Part shown: one piece after another, positions 11,694 through 24,633 of the stretch
Position numbering within the stretch: position 1 is the stretch's first letter
Layout of the letters: every line of letters begins with the position of its first letter
Assembly (NCBI GenBank): GCA_029929735.1
Contig: JAKELP010000033.1
Location: 3,038,001 to 3,102,000, forward strand
DNA from: Mimosa pudica
Taxonomy: Eukaryota; Streptophyta; Magnoliopsida; Fabales; Fabaceae
Length of the DNA stretch: 64,000 bases
Direction: 5' to 3'
The notes under the pieces: generated by a model
What the model saw: only the letters and a program-made list of their open reading frames with translations
What the model was told of the DNA's origin: nothing
Database searches by the model: none
Position numbers and translations under genes: made by a program

Positions 11694-12340
11694 GATGCCT
11701 ACAGCACCGATCCAAGAGGCCACCGATGCCTAAGGCGATTTCTTCAATGCCGAAACAGGAAAGGCTCTAGAAGTAGTTGTGAAATGGATTTTGAAAAACG
11801 CGTAATGTAATGTGGAAATTCAATTCAATTCAATTCAGATGTTTGTGGTTTGTTTTTCAGTTCCGTCGCTGTGCTGGAATGAGGAGAAGACAATGACTTG
11901 TTTCTCCAAATGACTTTTCCGTTTTCTTACAGCACATGGTTTGATTTAAAGTTGAGTGAACCGTATCAACTAGGAGTATACTCTAATTCTATTTTTGGAA
12001 TACATTATGTCAAAGATTAATCGCACTCATTCTTAATACGCACCCGACGCGGGTCTTGGAAATTCATTGTATATGATATAAAATATTTATGGTAAATAAC
12101 TCGTTAAATATTTTTCGGAAAAATAATTAAAAGAAAGAAATGAACCACTAGTATTATTAAGGTAAAAAAAAACCACTAGTATTAGATTATAGGAGTATGT
12201 TAATTTATTTGTCAAGTAAATTAATTTGAAGGAAAAATAAGGGAATTTAATGTATAGATAACTTATTTAATTTTTTAGGATTTTATTAAAAATTTAATAA
12301 TTATTTCCATTATTTAGATGCAATGCGTGATTATATAATA

Positions 12341-12581
12341 CTCCCTCCGTTCCTAAATATAAGACCTAGATAACTTTTTTTTGGAAAGATTAAGGTTGCG
12401 AAATAGGTTATTAAATGATGACATATTTGATGTCTTTTTAAATTATCCATTAGCTTATAGGTAAAATAAACTAATTTAAGAGAAAAAATTAGGTAAATCA
12501 ATTTATAATTAACTTATTTTTTGCTTTTTTTAGGATTTTTCAAAAAAGTCATCTAGGTCCTATATTTAGGAACAGAGGGAG
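12341..12581 (+). mobile_element. Stowaway-like MITE, copy 1
   Basis: The ends are CTCCCTCCGTTCCTAAATAT and the inverted TATTTAGGAACAGAGGGAG, flanked by TA on both sides (12339-12340 and 12582-12583). It is 241 bp and non-coding. The long terminal inverted repeats and TA duplication fit the Tc1/mariner-derived Stowaway group. Four further copies lie in this window. Confidence 0.9.
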
Positions 12582-14267
12582 TAACAATGAATAGAATTTG
12601 TTTATAGATTGGTTTATAATAAAGCGTGGCCTTGCATATTGTTCATTTCTATCCAATATAGTGCAAACTTGGATTACTTTACATCAAGTTTGGCATATTT
12701 AAATATCATCAAAATGGGCATTCACTCCCTCAAATGATGTGTCCTATTTATATCCTACGGAATTAGACTCTGTATAATTGTCATTATCTTCCCTCTTTTA
12801 TTTAGTTTTTATTGTCACTTAAAGACACAAAATTAGATGAAAATGAAAATCATCCATGATAAAAGTTTCAAAAGGAATCGGGCAATAGGATTAGATAACA
12901 AAGAATAGCACAAAACTTTGTTTGAGCATGTAAAATTTGGAATAAATCCTACAAAGAATGCTTAAGGATAAAGTTAGAAGTACAAAGAGTAGATAGGGAA
13001 AGTTAGATGCTTAGTATGGAATAAGCTAATAGTTTCAACTCTTAAAGCCTATAAAAACTCGTGAATAGAGTTAGCGCACTGTGATTCTAATCTATCATTC
13101 CAATCTCTCATCCTTTAGATTATAAACTCAAATATTGAGATAATTTGGAGGATTTAACGGATTATATATTTAAAAACTAATTTAACTTATATATTTGAAC
13201 TTTTGGCAAAAAAGTATATCTTTAAACTATTTCCTAATACATATATGTGTGAATGTTTTAACCATTTTTTTATATATATAGTGTCATATGAACTTGTGTG
13301 TGTATAGTGTGTGTATGTGTAAATTTGATCCTTAACCGTGTAATAAATATAGAGAAATTGAGATAAATTTTGATCGTAAATATTTTACAAATATAATTTA
13401 AGTCATAATTGAACTTAGCCCTCTCATTGATTTAAATAGTTGGCCCGACAATCACTAATATACCAGTAATAGTGTGTAATAATGTTAAATTGAATTTAAA
13501 CGTGTCCTTCCATAAATAAAAGAAAAATACGTAGTGACTTGAATTTATCTCATGCATTAGCATTAAGCCGCGTATTCATGTCCATGTGCTTTGGTAATTA
13601 CTTAAGCTCTAAGTTTGGAGCTTTACGACATCTCGTAAACTGCATCATGTTTCGTTTACAATTTTGCCCTTATACACACGCTCTATTTCTTATATCCTCG
13701 TAAGTATGTTGGCTAACAAATTATCCAATATTGTCCATTTCTCATTGTTTTGCGATACAGCCAACCTGGGCCATCTCACATCTGTAACAAAATATGGGTT
13801 ATAAACTTATAATCAACATTTACACCTTTTTCTTAAATTACGGCCAAAACAATCACCCTGAATCCCTGATTTTTTTATACCAATTTTTTTTATACAACTC
13901 TGAATTTCTGATGTGTAATATTATCAAATATTATTTAAAAAGTTAATCATTTAATCCTTGTAGTTTCATTGGATTTGTGACTCAGTGTTAATATCTTTAA
14001 AAAGTTTATGAAAAAATATGTCTCTTTCAATTAATGATGTGATTAATCACTTTCAATTGTCTACAATAATTACTTTTTTTTCAAAACTAATTTATTACAC
14101 TCATAAACTAACATAAAATTTAATTACATGTGACATATATTATAATTTGGTGGTTTAATTTGTTTCTTTTTATTATTAGTGATTCACCTCTTTTTCCCCC
14201 CTTTCAATTATTGAAACTTTTTTATACCCAGAAACAATCTCCACCACCGAAAACAGGTAATATATTA

Positions 14268-14588
14268 CTCCCTCTGTCACATAGTCTGAGATGAAATTTT
14301 TTTTTTCGGCCAAAAAAAAGATGAACTTTTTTTTGAATGCCTTTGTCTTGTATGCCCGAGTTAGTTAAAATAATAAATGTTAATCTTTCAATACAATCTT
14401 GTACTTTATTCTCTCACATAATTTCCAATATTCTCTACCTCCTTTTTATCATTAATACTTTTCTTATTTTTTCATAAATAAGGGTCATTTTAGAAACAAT
14501 ATTTTGTCTCATACATTAACTAATTCTAATAATTTTTTGGCAACCCATGATTCAATTAAGACCACCTTAAAATATGGGAGGGAAAGAG
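14268..14588 (+). mobile_element. probable degenerate Stowaway-type MITE
   Basis: The left end CTCCCTCTGTCACATAG and right end ATGGGAGGGAAAGAG are each followed or preceded by TA. The inverted repeats match only over the outermost bases, so the pairing of these two ends is uncertain. A separate end-like sequence CTCCCTCCATCCCATATTTT starts at 14632 without a visible partner. Confidence 0.45.
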
Positions 14589-16085
14589 TATATCCCATAA
14601 GATGGAGTAATAACTCAATCTAATTTTAATACTCCCTCCATCCCATATTTTAAGGTCTACTTTTTTAAAACTATATCCTAGAATATAAGATCTTATTTGA
14701 CTTTATTTGAGTAATAAATGCATTTTTCTTAATTATTTTACCCATCATTAATTTCTCCACATATTCACTTTCGTATTCTTTTCTTAATTACCCCCATCTC
14801 TTGCTGGTTCATTGATAAATAATAACAATTTTCATAAAAATATATTATAGGGAAAATGATAATTAAATAAATCTCTTTCAATTTCAAAATCACAATAATA
14901 ACTTTAGGTATTAACAGTTTCAGGATATGCATTAACAATTCAGAGTGAACAATCTTGGATTTTGAAATTGGAATGAATTTATTTGTCATTTTCCCTTTAT
15001 TCTAGGCATTTAATATTTTAATTAGAATCTTTTAACTTGTTTTATTTTTTAAATAATCATCAGTGCGATTGAGAAATCATATTATGGTACATAGGAGGAT
15101 TGGTAATTAAAGAGTGCAATAACTAATACTAACTCATTTAATTTCAACCAGCTGCAACACAAATGTTACATTTCAAATGGACAATCCATGGGAAAAAGTT
15201 ATTGAAATGTGCAAGTAAATGAATATTGTGAAATGACGCCAATGAACCTACTCATTTAGGAAGATGTAAGCTATAAATGTAACGAATCAGCACTATGACA
15301 AAAATAAAGGACAGAAAAACAGAGGCATTAGCTTGATAACCACGAGATGAAAAAGCGCTTAGTGACTATGCACAAAAGTGTTTTCCGATCAAAGAAAGAA
15401 GAGAACATCATCGAATGTACCTTCTTCCTTCTTCAATATGTTTGGCAGCGTTTTTCCTTAAGTTATGGTATGCATACTTGAAGCTCAGCTTTTTTTTTGT
15501 TTGGCCAGAGCTTTAAGCTTAACCTTGTAAAATAATTACTAAAAGCTTTACTTTAACTTTTGGGTTCATTGCTTTTTCTTTTTGCTGTTGTCACACCATA
15601 ACTCTTTTCTTTTAACAAAAATGCTTTTCAATATTTTTGTCACATAATCATTGCATTGAAGACACCGATGAATTGCTAAATGAACAATGTTTATTATCTG
15701 CGCATTCAGATACTATGGCATCTGTTGGTGACAATATTAAAACATTATAAAAACAGCACAATACTTTTTTTGATAATACGTTTGTATTATATCTTTTGCT
15801 TAAAAAACATGCATGTATTATTCCTGGATTCTCTTCGCTTGTCGCTTCTACTTCTGGCTCTGCATATTGTAAAGATTTTCGTTTCATGTGCGAAATTTCA
15901 AATAATGAAAAATTTGAACAAGGACCAGAAAATGCAGCATGTGTATAAATGCTAAATATATGTTTAAACTTTAAAGATTACATATATGTCTAGATGACAG
16001 CTTGTTCCCTATTGAAGCTACTCCATTCTGTATTTCACAAATGTTAAAAACTGATATCATAACTAATAACCAAAATACATATGAC

Positions 16086-17723
16086 TTAAACTGTTGAATC
16101 TACTCGAGTTGTTGCAGCCACTTGGTTTTCAACCGCTGGATCTACATGAGTTGTTGCAGACACTTGGTTGTGTTCCTCCGCCACCATTTTTTTCATCTTC
16201 ATGACCCACTTTATTGCAGTAGCACCATAATCATATAGACTGAGAGCAATATAAAGCCCAATCCCAGCAATTATCCCATTTGCTATGGAATAAGTAAGTG
16301 GCATCAAAAGCATAGTGGCAAAAGCTGGGACTGCCTCTTTCATATTGCTCCATTCTATATCCTTCACCATCTTCATCATCATCACCCCCACCATCACCAA
16401 AGAAGGTCCTATAGCCCAAGGAGGAACACTAGACAACAAAGGTGTAAAAAACAGTGAAATGAAGAAAAATAAGCCTATGATCACACCGGTTAGTCCGGTC
16501 CGGCCTCCTTCTCTCATTCCAGCCGATGATTCAACAAATGTTGCCATAGTTGTAACCCCTAAGGCAGAGTTCACAATGGTTCCAGCCCCATCTACTAAGT
16601 AAGCAAAGTATTCACCTTCAAAGTTCCCATCTTCATCTACAAAGCCACCAAGTTCAGCCATGGTGTATATAGTCCCTGTGGTTCCAAGAATATCCACGTA
16701 GAATAGTGTAATTATTGCCACCCAAACTTCACTTGCATGAAAACCAGTGAAGCTGAGAACTCCTAACGTGGACTCAATCTTATGAAAATCAACCACTTTC
16801 TTGAAATAATCATAATTCTGATCACCAAGTGGAGTCTCAGGGAAAAATGTAACTTTTGTTCCCCTAAACCATGAAACTATAGTCACAAACAAAATACCAT
16901 ATATCATACTACCCTTCACATTTTTCATCAAACCATAAGTAGTAATAAGAAACCCAACAATAGCAAGCCAGAATTTTGGGTTTTGCATCTTCCCTCCCAT
17001 GCATTCCCCTGTGTCTGGATTTGTGCTAACACATGCAGTGATGGTCACTAAGGTAGATGGATCAGGCCCAATAAGCCCAACACCCTGGTTGGCCTGCAGG
17101 CCCACGAAGGCAATAAAAAGCCCAATCCCAGCCCCACAAGCGAGCCGAATAGAATATGGTATGAGCTTAGCCAACTTCCCTCTCAAGCCTAGAGCCGAAA
17201 CCAAGAAAAATAAACACCCCTCAACAAAAATCACGGCTAAAGCCGTTTTGTAAGTCAAAGGTCCGGTTCCATGAAAGCCGACTAAATTAAAAGCAAGATA
17301 AGCGTTGGGACCCATACCTGGAGCCAAGCCAAATGGCAAGTTGGCTAAGACTCCCATAGCCATTGACCCTATCATGGCTGATAAAATAGTGGCCACAATG
17401 AGATCATTTTTGGTCTTATTGAGACATGTTTGGTAGCCATCGTTTGGTTTGAGGACACAATCCGGGGTGGCGGTGGCCGGGGGCGAGCAATCAGCGGCGG
17501 AACATGTTCCACCGGAGGCGGTGATGATGGTGGCGTTGACGGAGATGATGTAGGCCATGGTGACAAAAGTGGCCATGGCAGCACGAAGTTCTTGTGTGAA
17601 ACTGGTCTTCCTAGCTTCCAACTTGAAGTATTTTCCTATGAAGCTTTTTGAAACAGTGTTGTTGAAGCGTTTCTCTGTTTTGCTCCATAAACTATCGCCA
17701 CCTCCACACAAATCTCCTCCCAT
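16086..17723 (-). CDS. AZG2: adenine/guanine permease, AZG2-like
   Basis: This 545-aa protein has one exon and is a multi-pass membrane purine transporter of the AzgA/AZG branch of the NAT/NCS2 superfamily. In Arabidopsis, AZG1 and AZG2 carry adenine and guanine, and cytokinin transport has been reported (family knowledge). Visible hallmarks are the N-terminal FKLEARKTSFTQELRA and MATFVTMAYI, ANLPFGLAPGMGPNAY (residues 131-146), LRGKLAKLIP, GLMKNVKGSMIYGI, and the signature TMATFVESSAGMREGGRTGL, followed by PLTYSIANGI. The EEHNQVS tail and overall length favour AZG2 over AZG1. The C-terminus carries a 14-residue near-duplication (NQVSATTHVDPAV, then NQVAATTRVDSTV). The start at 17723 gives the family N-terminus. 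No break is seen, so it is probably functional. Confidence 0.95.
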   Translation of the reverse strand: MGGDLCGGGDSLWSKTEKRFNNTVSKSFIGKYFKLEARKTSFTQELRAAMATFVTMAYIISVNATIITASGGTCSAADCSPPATATPDCVLKPNDGYQTCLNKTKNDLIVATILSAMIGSMAMGVLANLPFGLAPGMGPNAYLAFNLVGFHGTGPLTYKTALAVIFVEGCLFFLVSALGLRGKLAKLIPYSIRLACGAGIGLFIAFVGLQANQGVGLIGPDPSTLVTITACVSTNPDTGECMGGKMQNPKFWLAIVGFLITTYGLMKNVKGSMIYGILFVTIVSWFRGTKVTFFPETPLGDQNYDYFKKVVDFHKIESTLGVLSFTGFHASEVWVAIITLFYVDILGTTGTIYTMAELGGFVDEDGNFEGEYFAYLVDGAGTIVNSALGVTTMATFVESSAGMREGGRTGLTGVIIGLFFFISLFFTPLLSSVPPWAIGPSLVMVGVMMMKMVKDIEWSNMKEAVPAFATMLLMPLTYSIANGIIAGIGLYIALSLYDYGATAIKWVMKMKKMVAEEHNQVSATTHVDPAVENQVAATTRVDSTV

Positions 17724-19732
17724 TGTTGGCTTCTCTCAGATTCTATGTTTTGGAATGAGAGGAAATGAGTTCTATAAAAGATATGGCACTGGTATGCGTT
17801 AAGGTTACATAAAATATATGTGTTTAAATGTGTGTGGGGCCACTTCATAATTACATTACATTTTTTATGAAACAAAAAAAAGTTATATGATAATTATACT
17901 CCTATTATATGGTTTCCCTCATAAATAAGATAACTACGAAAGTGCGAAGACTTCTTTTTTTTGCATGAACCTATTTACAATGTGTCCTTATTTGGTTTGG
18001 CCAATTACAAAGAGATATTTAATGAAAATTTTGATGTGATGAGGAGATTTTAATATGATGTGGTACTATGGATATACTCGATTTTTTCACTTAACGTAGA
18101 AAAATAAATGTAATTGGGATCCTTGACTTTTCTCAGCCATTTAAGGTAAAAAAGTTTTGAAATAATGTTAAAAGTTAAAACATCTCTAATATGTTTATTT
18201 GTGGTAAGTTGTAATGAGTCAGATCACAAGGTTCATACACAAGTTTACAGCTGTTAAATACGGCCCTATTTTATTCCGATAAACCAAAAAATGAGATTAA
18301 TAGAAAAGAGGTTACGGGCTTCCAACACACTTTACCACATATGAATAGAATTAAATTTTTTTTTACACATTTCGGTGGTGATTATACAAACAGGTTAATG
18401 TTTGTCTTGATGTTGAACAGAAGCCCCCACTCTATTTTATTTTTCACACACACACACACATATATAATTATCTTTATGTGATTCCACATGCAAAAATAAT
18501 TAATTTATATTTTTCAATATTAGTATTATATGGATATTTTAAAAAGCATCGAATTTTTTAATTGAATGGTTACGAATCTTACGATTACTATGGTATTACG
18601 ATTCTACTAATTATTGATTCTTTCTTTAATTGAAAAAACATAAAATCATACCAAAACCGATTACAATATCTATATTTGATCATTTGTTTAATTGTGGGTT
18701 CACTTGCTCAGTATCCGGTTTGACTGTTTGAGCCGAGTGCTGGCATACATTGTCACAGACTCACAGTGATCTCAGGAACAATTGTAACTTCGTTTTATAG
18801 AATGGGTTCGCAATGCATTAACAAATACGAAATGTTGAAAAAACAAAGATAATCCATTACTTAATTATTTTATCAAAATGGAAAAAACATGAAGCGCGCT
18901 CATCTATTTTGATTTATTAATACTTTATTAGAAATGAAATCAAACAAATATTTTAGTGAAAATAACAGCATATAATAATCTAAGCTCTCTTGCTTTAAAA
19001 AGATACCATGCTCACCAGATTGTTCAAAATCTTTTTTAATTTGCTCTTTAATTGTTGTGTTCTTATATATGATACGTAATGTAAAGTTGTCTAATAATAT
19101 ATAAAAATGGAGCGATTTCTATTTTGCATATCCATAATTCTATGTACGTGTCAAGTGGTGACGCACTATCATCCATTCTACTCAACACGATTTTGCAGGG
19201 AGGAATATTCTGAGAGAAATTAAATATATATATAGCTAGTTAGACCCACAAAATTAGACTCTCATAAAATAAAATACTCCAGCTCGATCCTTCGTTGGAT
19301 TTGCTGGGCATATATTAACAACCATGAAGTAGATAACCTGAAACATCCAAAACCAAAATCTTTTAATGATCTAATTATCTAATAATACAGTCTTTGAAGT
19401 CCATAACTCAGTATATATAGGAATCTTATTTGAAGTTTGTACTTAGCACAATTTGTATTAGTTTATAATTAAACTAATACTATGGGTCCTTCCCTGAATA
19501 TTATCCAATATTATGTACACTATCCTTTTTTTGCCTTCAATTTTTTTTTAAAAAAAACTATAGGTACACACACATATGAAATCTTAATAACAAATACTCC
19601 CTTTATTTTCTAAATGTATGACCTTTTAGGGAAGGTAAATTTATTCCTAAATATAAGTCATCTTTCTAATATTTTCTCAAACTTATTTTCAAAATTATCC
19701 CTATCAATACTTATCAATAGTATACAAATAAG
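17724..19732. other. gene-free interval upstream of the permease
   Basis: This is AT-rich DNA holding the permease promoter (minus strand) and a short CA run at 18449-18460. I see no ORF of quality, RNA gene or clear element. Confidence 0.6.
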
Positions 19733-19749
19733 AGATAGAAGAAAGAATA

Positions 19750-19923
19750 CAACAACAACAACAAAGTCTTATCCCAACTAGGTGGGGTCGGCTACATGGA
19801 TTACACGGCGCCACTGTGTTCGGTCGATTGCCATGCTTGGTGATATATTATTGATCAAAAGATCGCGTTGGATAATGTCGTTAAGAGTTCTTTTTGGTTT
19901 CCCTCTCTCTCTCTTGTAAGGAC
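19750..19923 (-). mobile_element. 5'-truncated RTE-type LINE, 174 bp
   Basis: On the minus strand it reads the end of an RTE ORF (INNISPSMAIDRTQWRRVI, then HVADPT and a stop) and finishes in a TTG repeat tail, as plant RTE elements do. A perfect 17-bp duplication AGATAGAAGAAAGAATA flanks it (19733-19749 and 19924-19940), which proves a retrotransposition event. Confidence 0.9.
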
Positions 19924-19940
19924 AGATAGAAGAAAGAATA

Positions 19941-20771
19941 ATAATGAAAAAATGGGGTTAGTGAAAAAATCATGTAGTTATAGTGTTTAATAATGTCATG
20001 TGAATATAATTAACTTAATTGATATCATTAATTTTAAAAAAATAAAATTAATAAAATAAGTGATGTTTTCTAAAAGAAAGACATTGAAGTCTTTAATCAT
20101 AAGTTTTTACTTATAATTTTCTGATGCGTTGCTGGTAGGATATTGGGTGGTCGTGAAAAAATAATAGTCGTCTTTACCGTACGTAAAACTTATCTCACGG
20201 TCTATTGGACGGACTTGCTTACTTAAAACATAAAACCAGTAGAAGCACTTCTGTCTCTTTAATAATCAATCTGATTAAGCAAACACAAGTGTAGTTAATC
20301 ATATGGAGTAGTCTATATATACTTTAAGATGGATTTCTCTAGCCTCTCAGACTGTGTTCAAAAAAGCTGGCATTCTTTATTGTTACTTGTGATATTCCAC
20401 CCTAGCAATTAACATTTCGAGAATGTGCGGGGATCTTTACATGTGTATGTGCATTTTTTTTTCAATCTATGGTTTTTGGAGATTGATAAGAAAAAGTAAC
20501 AATAAGTAAGAGATCAGGTATGAAAAGAGAGGTTTTTCTGAATGAGAGATATATAGTAAATCTTTTGAAAATATGGCCAATAATTTGAATATCTTAAATT
20601 GTGAAAAATCATACAAAAACAATCTAACTTGATCGCATTTAATTCAATTACTTGATAGTATTGATTTATACATTTAGGCATATATAACGATAAACTATAT
20701 ATAAGTGTAATTACTTAATGTTCATCACCGTTTTATAGCCTCATGCATCTCTTAAAATCAAATTAAGATTG
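19941..20771. other. gene-free interval between RTE fragment and MITE
   Basis: AT-rich DNA in which I see no gene, RNA or clear repeat. Confidence 0.5.
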
Positions 20772-20773
20772 TA

Positions 20774-21016
20774 CTCCCTCCGTTCCTAAATATAAGACCT
20801 AGATAACTTTTTTTTGGAAAGATTAAGGTTGCGAAATAGGTTATTAAATGATGACATATTTGATATCTTTTTAGATTATTCATTAGCTTATAGGTAAAAT
20901 AAACTAGTTTAAGAGAAAAAATTAGGTAAATCAATTTATAATTAACTTATTTTTTGTTTTTTTTTTAGGATTTTTCAAAAAAGTCATCTAGGTCCTATAT
21001 TTAGGAACGGAGAGAG
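20774..21016 (+). mobile_element. Stowaway-like MITE, copy 2
   Basis: It starts CTCCCTCCGTTCCTAAATAT and ends TTAGGAACGGAGAGAG with TA on both sides. It is almost the same as copy 1 and in the same orientation. Confidence 0.9.
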
Positions 21017-21866
21017 TAGTATTTTGTTTGGACTTGGTTTTAGTGACCCTTAGCATGTGGCTATCAGTGGGGACCCAAAGGTAGCTGTGCGTGATACTGA
21101 TGGCCAAAATTATATTGTTTATTCACTTTAAAAACATTATACATATACACACGCCCACGCACTAAAGTACTATATAATTTGTTAATTGTTAATATACGCT
21201 TTATTTGAAAAATTGTTATCAATGCATGCGATATTATTACTATATTTTGTTCGTATAGGCTTCGAAGGAATGGTATAACTTGACTCTTGAGAATGTTGAA
21301 AGTTGAAACTGCGGTGGGTTCTTCTTTTGAGAGACAGTGTCTGCGAAAGAGGGGTTATTACCACACAGCTTTGAAATTTTGGCATTTCTTTTGAGTGATT
21401 AATTAATTATAGTAATCAATATTTTCTGTCATTATTTCCTGAAATTTTGGTTATAATTACATGACACAAAGCAAAGAGAGCCTGATCTATGCATGTCCTT
21501 CTTTTTATGTGCTTCTATGCTATCCAAGTGTCTCCATAAACTCATTGAACCGTGCGTTCATAAAACTTAAAAGCACCGATTATTCTTCGTGGTTTATAAA
21601 TATCATCAGAAATAGAGAACCCTACCGAAAGTGCGTGTACCTCGAAGTAATATAATGTCACTTTTATTGCTAGTGAGCTTTCGAAATATACTAGCTATCC
21701 CAAATATTTATGCTCCTTACAAGTTACATCGGTACTTTCATTAAGAACATGTACTAACATATATGAAGAATCAAAATGTGATATAAACGGTCTGGTTTTA
21801 TTTTTTTAATTCCTCTAAACTATTTTAGTTTAATAGGTCTAATAACAAAATGGAGTCATCAATGTA

Positions 21867-22108
21867 CTCCCTCCGTTCCTAAATATAGGACCTAGATGAC
21901 TTTTTTGAAAAATCTTAAAAAAGCAAAAAATAAGTTAATTATAAATTGATTTACCTAATTTTTTCTCTTAAACTAGTTTATTTTACCTATAAGCTAATGG
22001 ATAATCTAAAAAGATATCAAATATGTCATGATTTAATAACCTATTTCGCAACTTTAATCTTTCCAAAAAAAAAAGTTATCTAGGTCTTATATTTAGGAAC
22101 GGAGGGAG
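21867..22108 (-). mobile_element. Stowaway-like MITE, copy 3, inverted
   Basis: Ends are CTCCCTCCGTTCCTAAATAT and ATTTAGGAACGGAGGGAG with TA duplications. The body (GACCTAGATGACTTTTTTG at the left) is the reverse complement of copies 1 and 2. It lies about 850 bp from copy 2 in opposite orientation. Confidence 0.9.
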
Positions 22109-22147
22109 TATTTATTATAATTTTCTTAAAAAATATTTTAAAATTTA

Positions 22148-22602
22148 GGGAAAATTAATTTGAGATCCCTCACAAGGGACTTAATACTAGAAAAGTCCCA
22201 AAAGTTGAAAAAATTAATGTAGGGTAAGGGACCTCACTTTAATATACTTGAAAAGTGAAAAGACAGTTTTGTCCCTCCTCCTCCTTCTTCCCCACTCCTC
22301 CTCCCCTCCCCCCCGCCGCCGCCGCCGCCATCCCCCCGCCTTCACCGGCCACACCCGGCAGCGGCGGCGGGGATGAGGCGGCGGTGGCGGGGGGGATGCG
22401 GCAGTGGCGGCGGGGGAGGGCGGCGGCGTGGGGGGAGGGGGAGGAGGATAGTGGGGAAGAAGAAGGAGAAGAGGCAAAACTGTTTTTTCACTTTTCAAAT
22501 ATATTTAAGTGAGGTCCCTTGGGACCCCTACATTAATTTTTTCAACTTCTGGGACTTTTCTAGTATTAAGTCCCTTGTGAGGGATCTCAAATTAATTTTC
22601 CC
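22148..22602. mobile_element. palindromic foldback-type MITE with GC-rich core, 455 bp
   Basis: The left arm (GGGAAAATTAATTTGAGATC onward, to about 22275) is repeated inverted at the right (from about 22475 to TTTTCCC at 22602), with TA on both sides (22146-22147 and 22603-22604). Arms of roughly 125 bp flank a core of about 200 bp. The core is rich in CCG/CGG and CTC/GAG and is itself close to self-complementary, in sharp contrast to the AT-rich surroundings. ORFs through the core are simple Pro/Ala/Gly/Arg runs and are not genes. Confidence 0.85.
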
Positions 22603-23949
22603 TAAAATTTATTCAATTAAAAAATTAAATAAAGACACTGTCCCGGATAAGATCTGATAGGTTTTGGGCATCTCTATCTCTAAATTAAACTAGTTTCCTA
22701 ACATATACTCATTTAAGGGATCTCTTAAGAGGTGGTTTCTCATCTCCAATAAATTAAATAATTAACTTTTGATACTCGTGTTTGCTGAAAAAAACATGGG
22801 ATTATATTCAAAATAAATTAAACCCTTTTGCTATTATATTACTATTAAATATTAAATGTAGCATTTCGTTGATTGATTTGTTAAATTCTGAACTTTATTA
22901 GAGAGGTGTTCTCGTCAACTTTGTGATTGTGTCTCCTAATGTAAATGTGAATATGTGTGGAGAAAAATATATATCAAATGTACATTTATGAAAGAGGGAA
23001 GAAGATTCGAACACGCGATCTCATCCTTATGACATTTGTTGCTTCTCAATTGATAATTGTCATATACTAGTACTACTACACAAGTCAGATATGGTTTTTG
23101 TTTAGGGCGAAGGGGCAAAAATAGCCACCGTAATTTTCAAAATGGACAACTTTGGCATCCGTAATTTCGATGGTGCAAAATTAGACATTATAAACCAAAA
23201 CGGGACAAATCTAGCACTCTTAAACATAGGTGTTAAGTTTGACCGTTAGTTGACTGAGAATGATGATATGACATAATGGCGTGGCACAATGAGGCATTAT
23301 GTGTCACCCCCATGCTGATATGTATATGACATGACAAAAATGAAAAAAATTAATCTGATATGTATAATCTGATATGTATATCCAGCCATACTTATAATCT
23401 GACTGGATATTTAACTAATAAAAAAACTAAACTAAATTCTCAAATCAATTCAGAGACTGTCTTCTTCTCCGAGTCATAGGCTTCGATGGTGATGGGCTTC
23501 TAGGTCGTCGGACTTCCAGGAGCCTTTGACGGCGGCAGATTACATGAACGGGTAAAAAAGAAACTGAAGAAGTAAAGCGAGAGAGATAGAAACTGAAAAA
23601 AAGGAAACGAATCTGAAAATGAAAAGGGGGAAAACATATTCGGTTATAACCAAATTTGCAAGCTGAGCTGGAGAGCTTCTTCTCCGATTTTCAGTATTGA
23701 AACTCACGTTTTGCTTCCCTCAGTCTTCATCACCAGTCCATCTTCTTTTTTCTGCATAAATTTCATCTTCTTCCATTTAGTTGCTGCAATGGAGGCTTTG
23801 ATGAGAGTGATGAATAAAATTTTTAGAAGTACAGAGATTACGGGATGGAATATGAGAGAGGAAGGATGATTATGGGAATTGGGAAGTTGCAAAGGGGAGA
23901 ATATGTGCTAAAGCAAGAAAGACGAAGAGGGATTGAGATTTTTCTTATT
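22603..23949. other. gene-free interval with a possible DNA-transposon end
   Basis: Around 23110-23290 the sequence GGGGCAAAAATAGCC and the following block look like the terminal region of a cut-and-paste element, but I could not find the matching inverted end. Nothing else is supportable. Confidence 0.35.
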
Positions 23950-24633
23950 TTTCATTTTATTTATTTAAAATATAATCATATTATATGAATTTATTCTGCT
24001 GTGCAATATAATTGTTCATATTCATGTGGTTGTTCATTTTTTCTTCATATGTTGTGTACCTTGACAATGCATATTAGAAGAACGAATGAATTTAGGCATA
24101 TTCATGTGTTTAATTTCTTTTATTACGGGTAAAAGAAAAATAAATGATGATATACGTCTCTAATCCATTATATGTATGCATGTGCCTTTGCTTTTGGATT
24201 ATTTTTCATTCTTGGATTCATGATATATAGTGTTTCTTTTATTCTGCAATTGTTATGGCATCTGTGTATGCGTATATTTGAGAAATACATGTAGGATCCA
24301 GAATCAAAGAAACTAAACATAGGAAGTTAAAAACCGTAGAGACATGTTCATGGGGTTGGGTTTCCGAAACTACACAGAATTATGACATGAAAATAGTCCC
24401 ATTGTGTAGAGCACGAAAAACCGATGAAAATGGACTATAAGAACGCGGAAAACGGACACCAGACGGTGGAGATACGACGGTTGAAAGGTCAGGTCCGTCG
24501 GACCCGACCCGTGAAGCATCCGGGTCTGTTTGACCCGGCTGCAGGTTAGGGGTGACACCCCTAACCGAAAAGACGTCGTTTTTGACGCCCAAATAAAAAA
24601 AAAAAAAAATCAAAAATCACGCGCAAGGTTCGT

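Larger units (their letters stand above)
11694..16085. other. gene-free interval upstream of callose synthase
   Basis: This holds the callose synthase 5' leader and promoter (minus strand, from 11694 upward) and a short AATTC pentanucleotide run at about 11817-11836. It also contains two MITEs listed separately, a partial MITE end at 14632, and AT-rich low-complexity DNA including a GT-rich stretch at 13290-13322. I found no supportable gene here. Confidence 0.7.

Noticed and set aside
19560..19690. Possible further Stowaway MITE from a CTCCCTTTATTTTCTAAATG end
   Set aside because: Only one end-like sequence was found; no matching inverted end or TA pair.
22214..22657. Overlapping ORFs of 85-94 codons on both strands of the GC-rich core
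   Set aside because: They are Pro, Gly, Arg and Ala runs produced by CCG/CGG repeats inside a palindromic element, with open frames on both strands.
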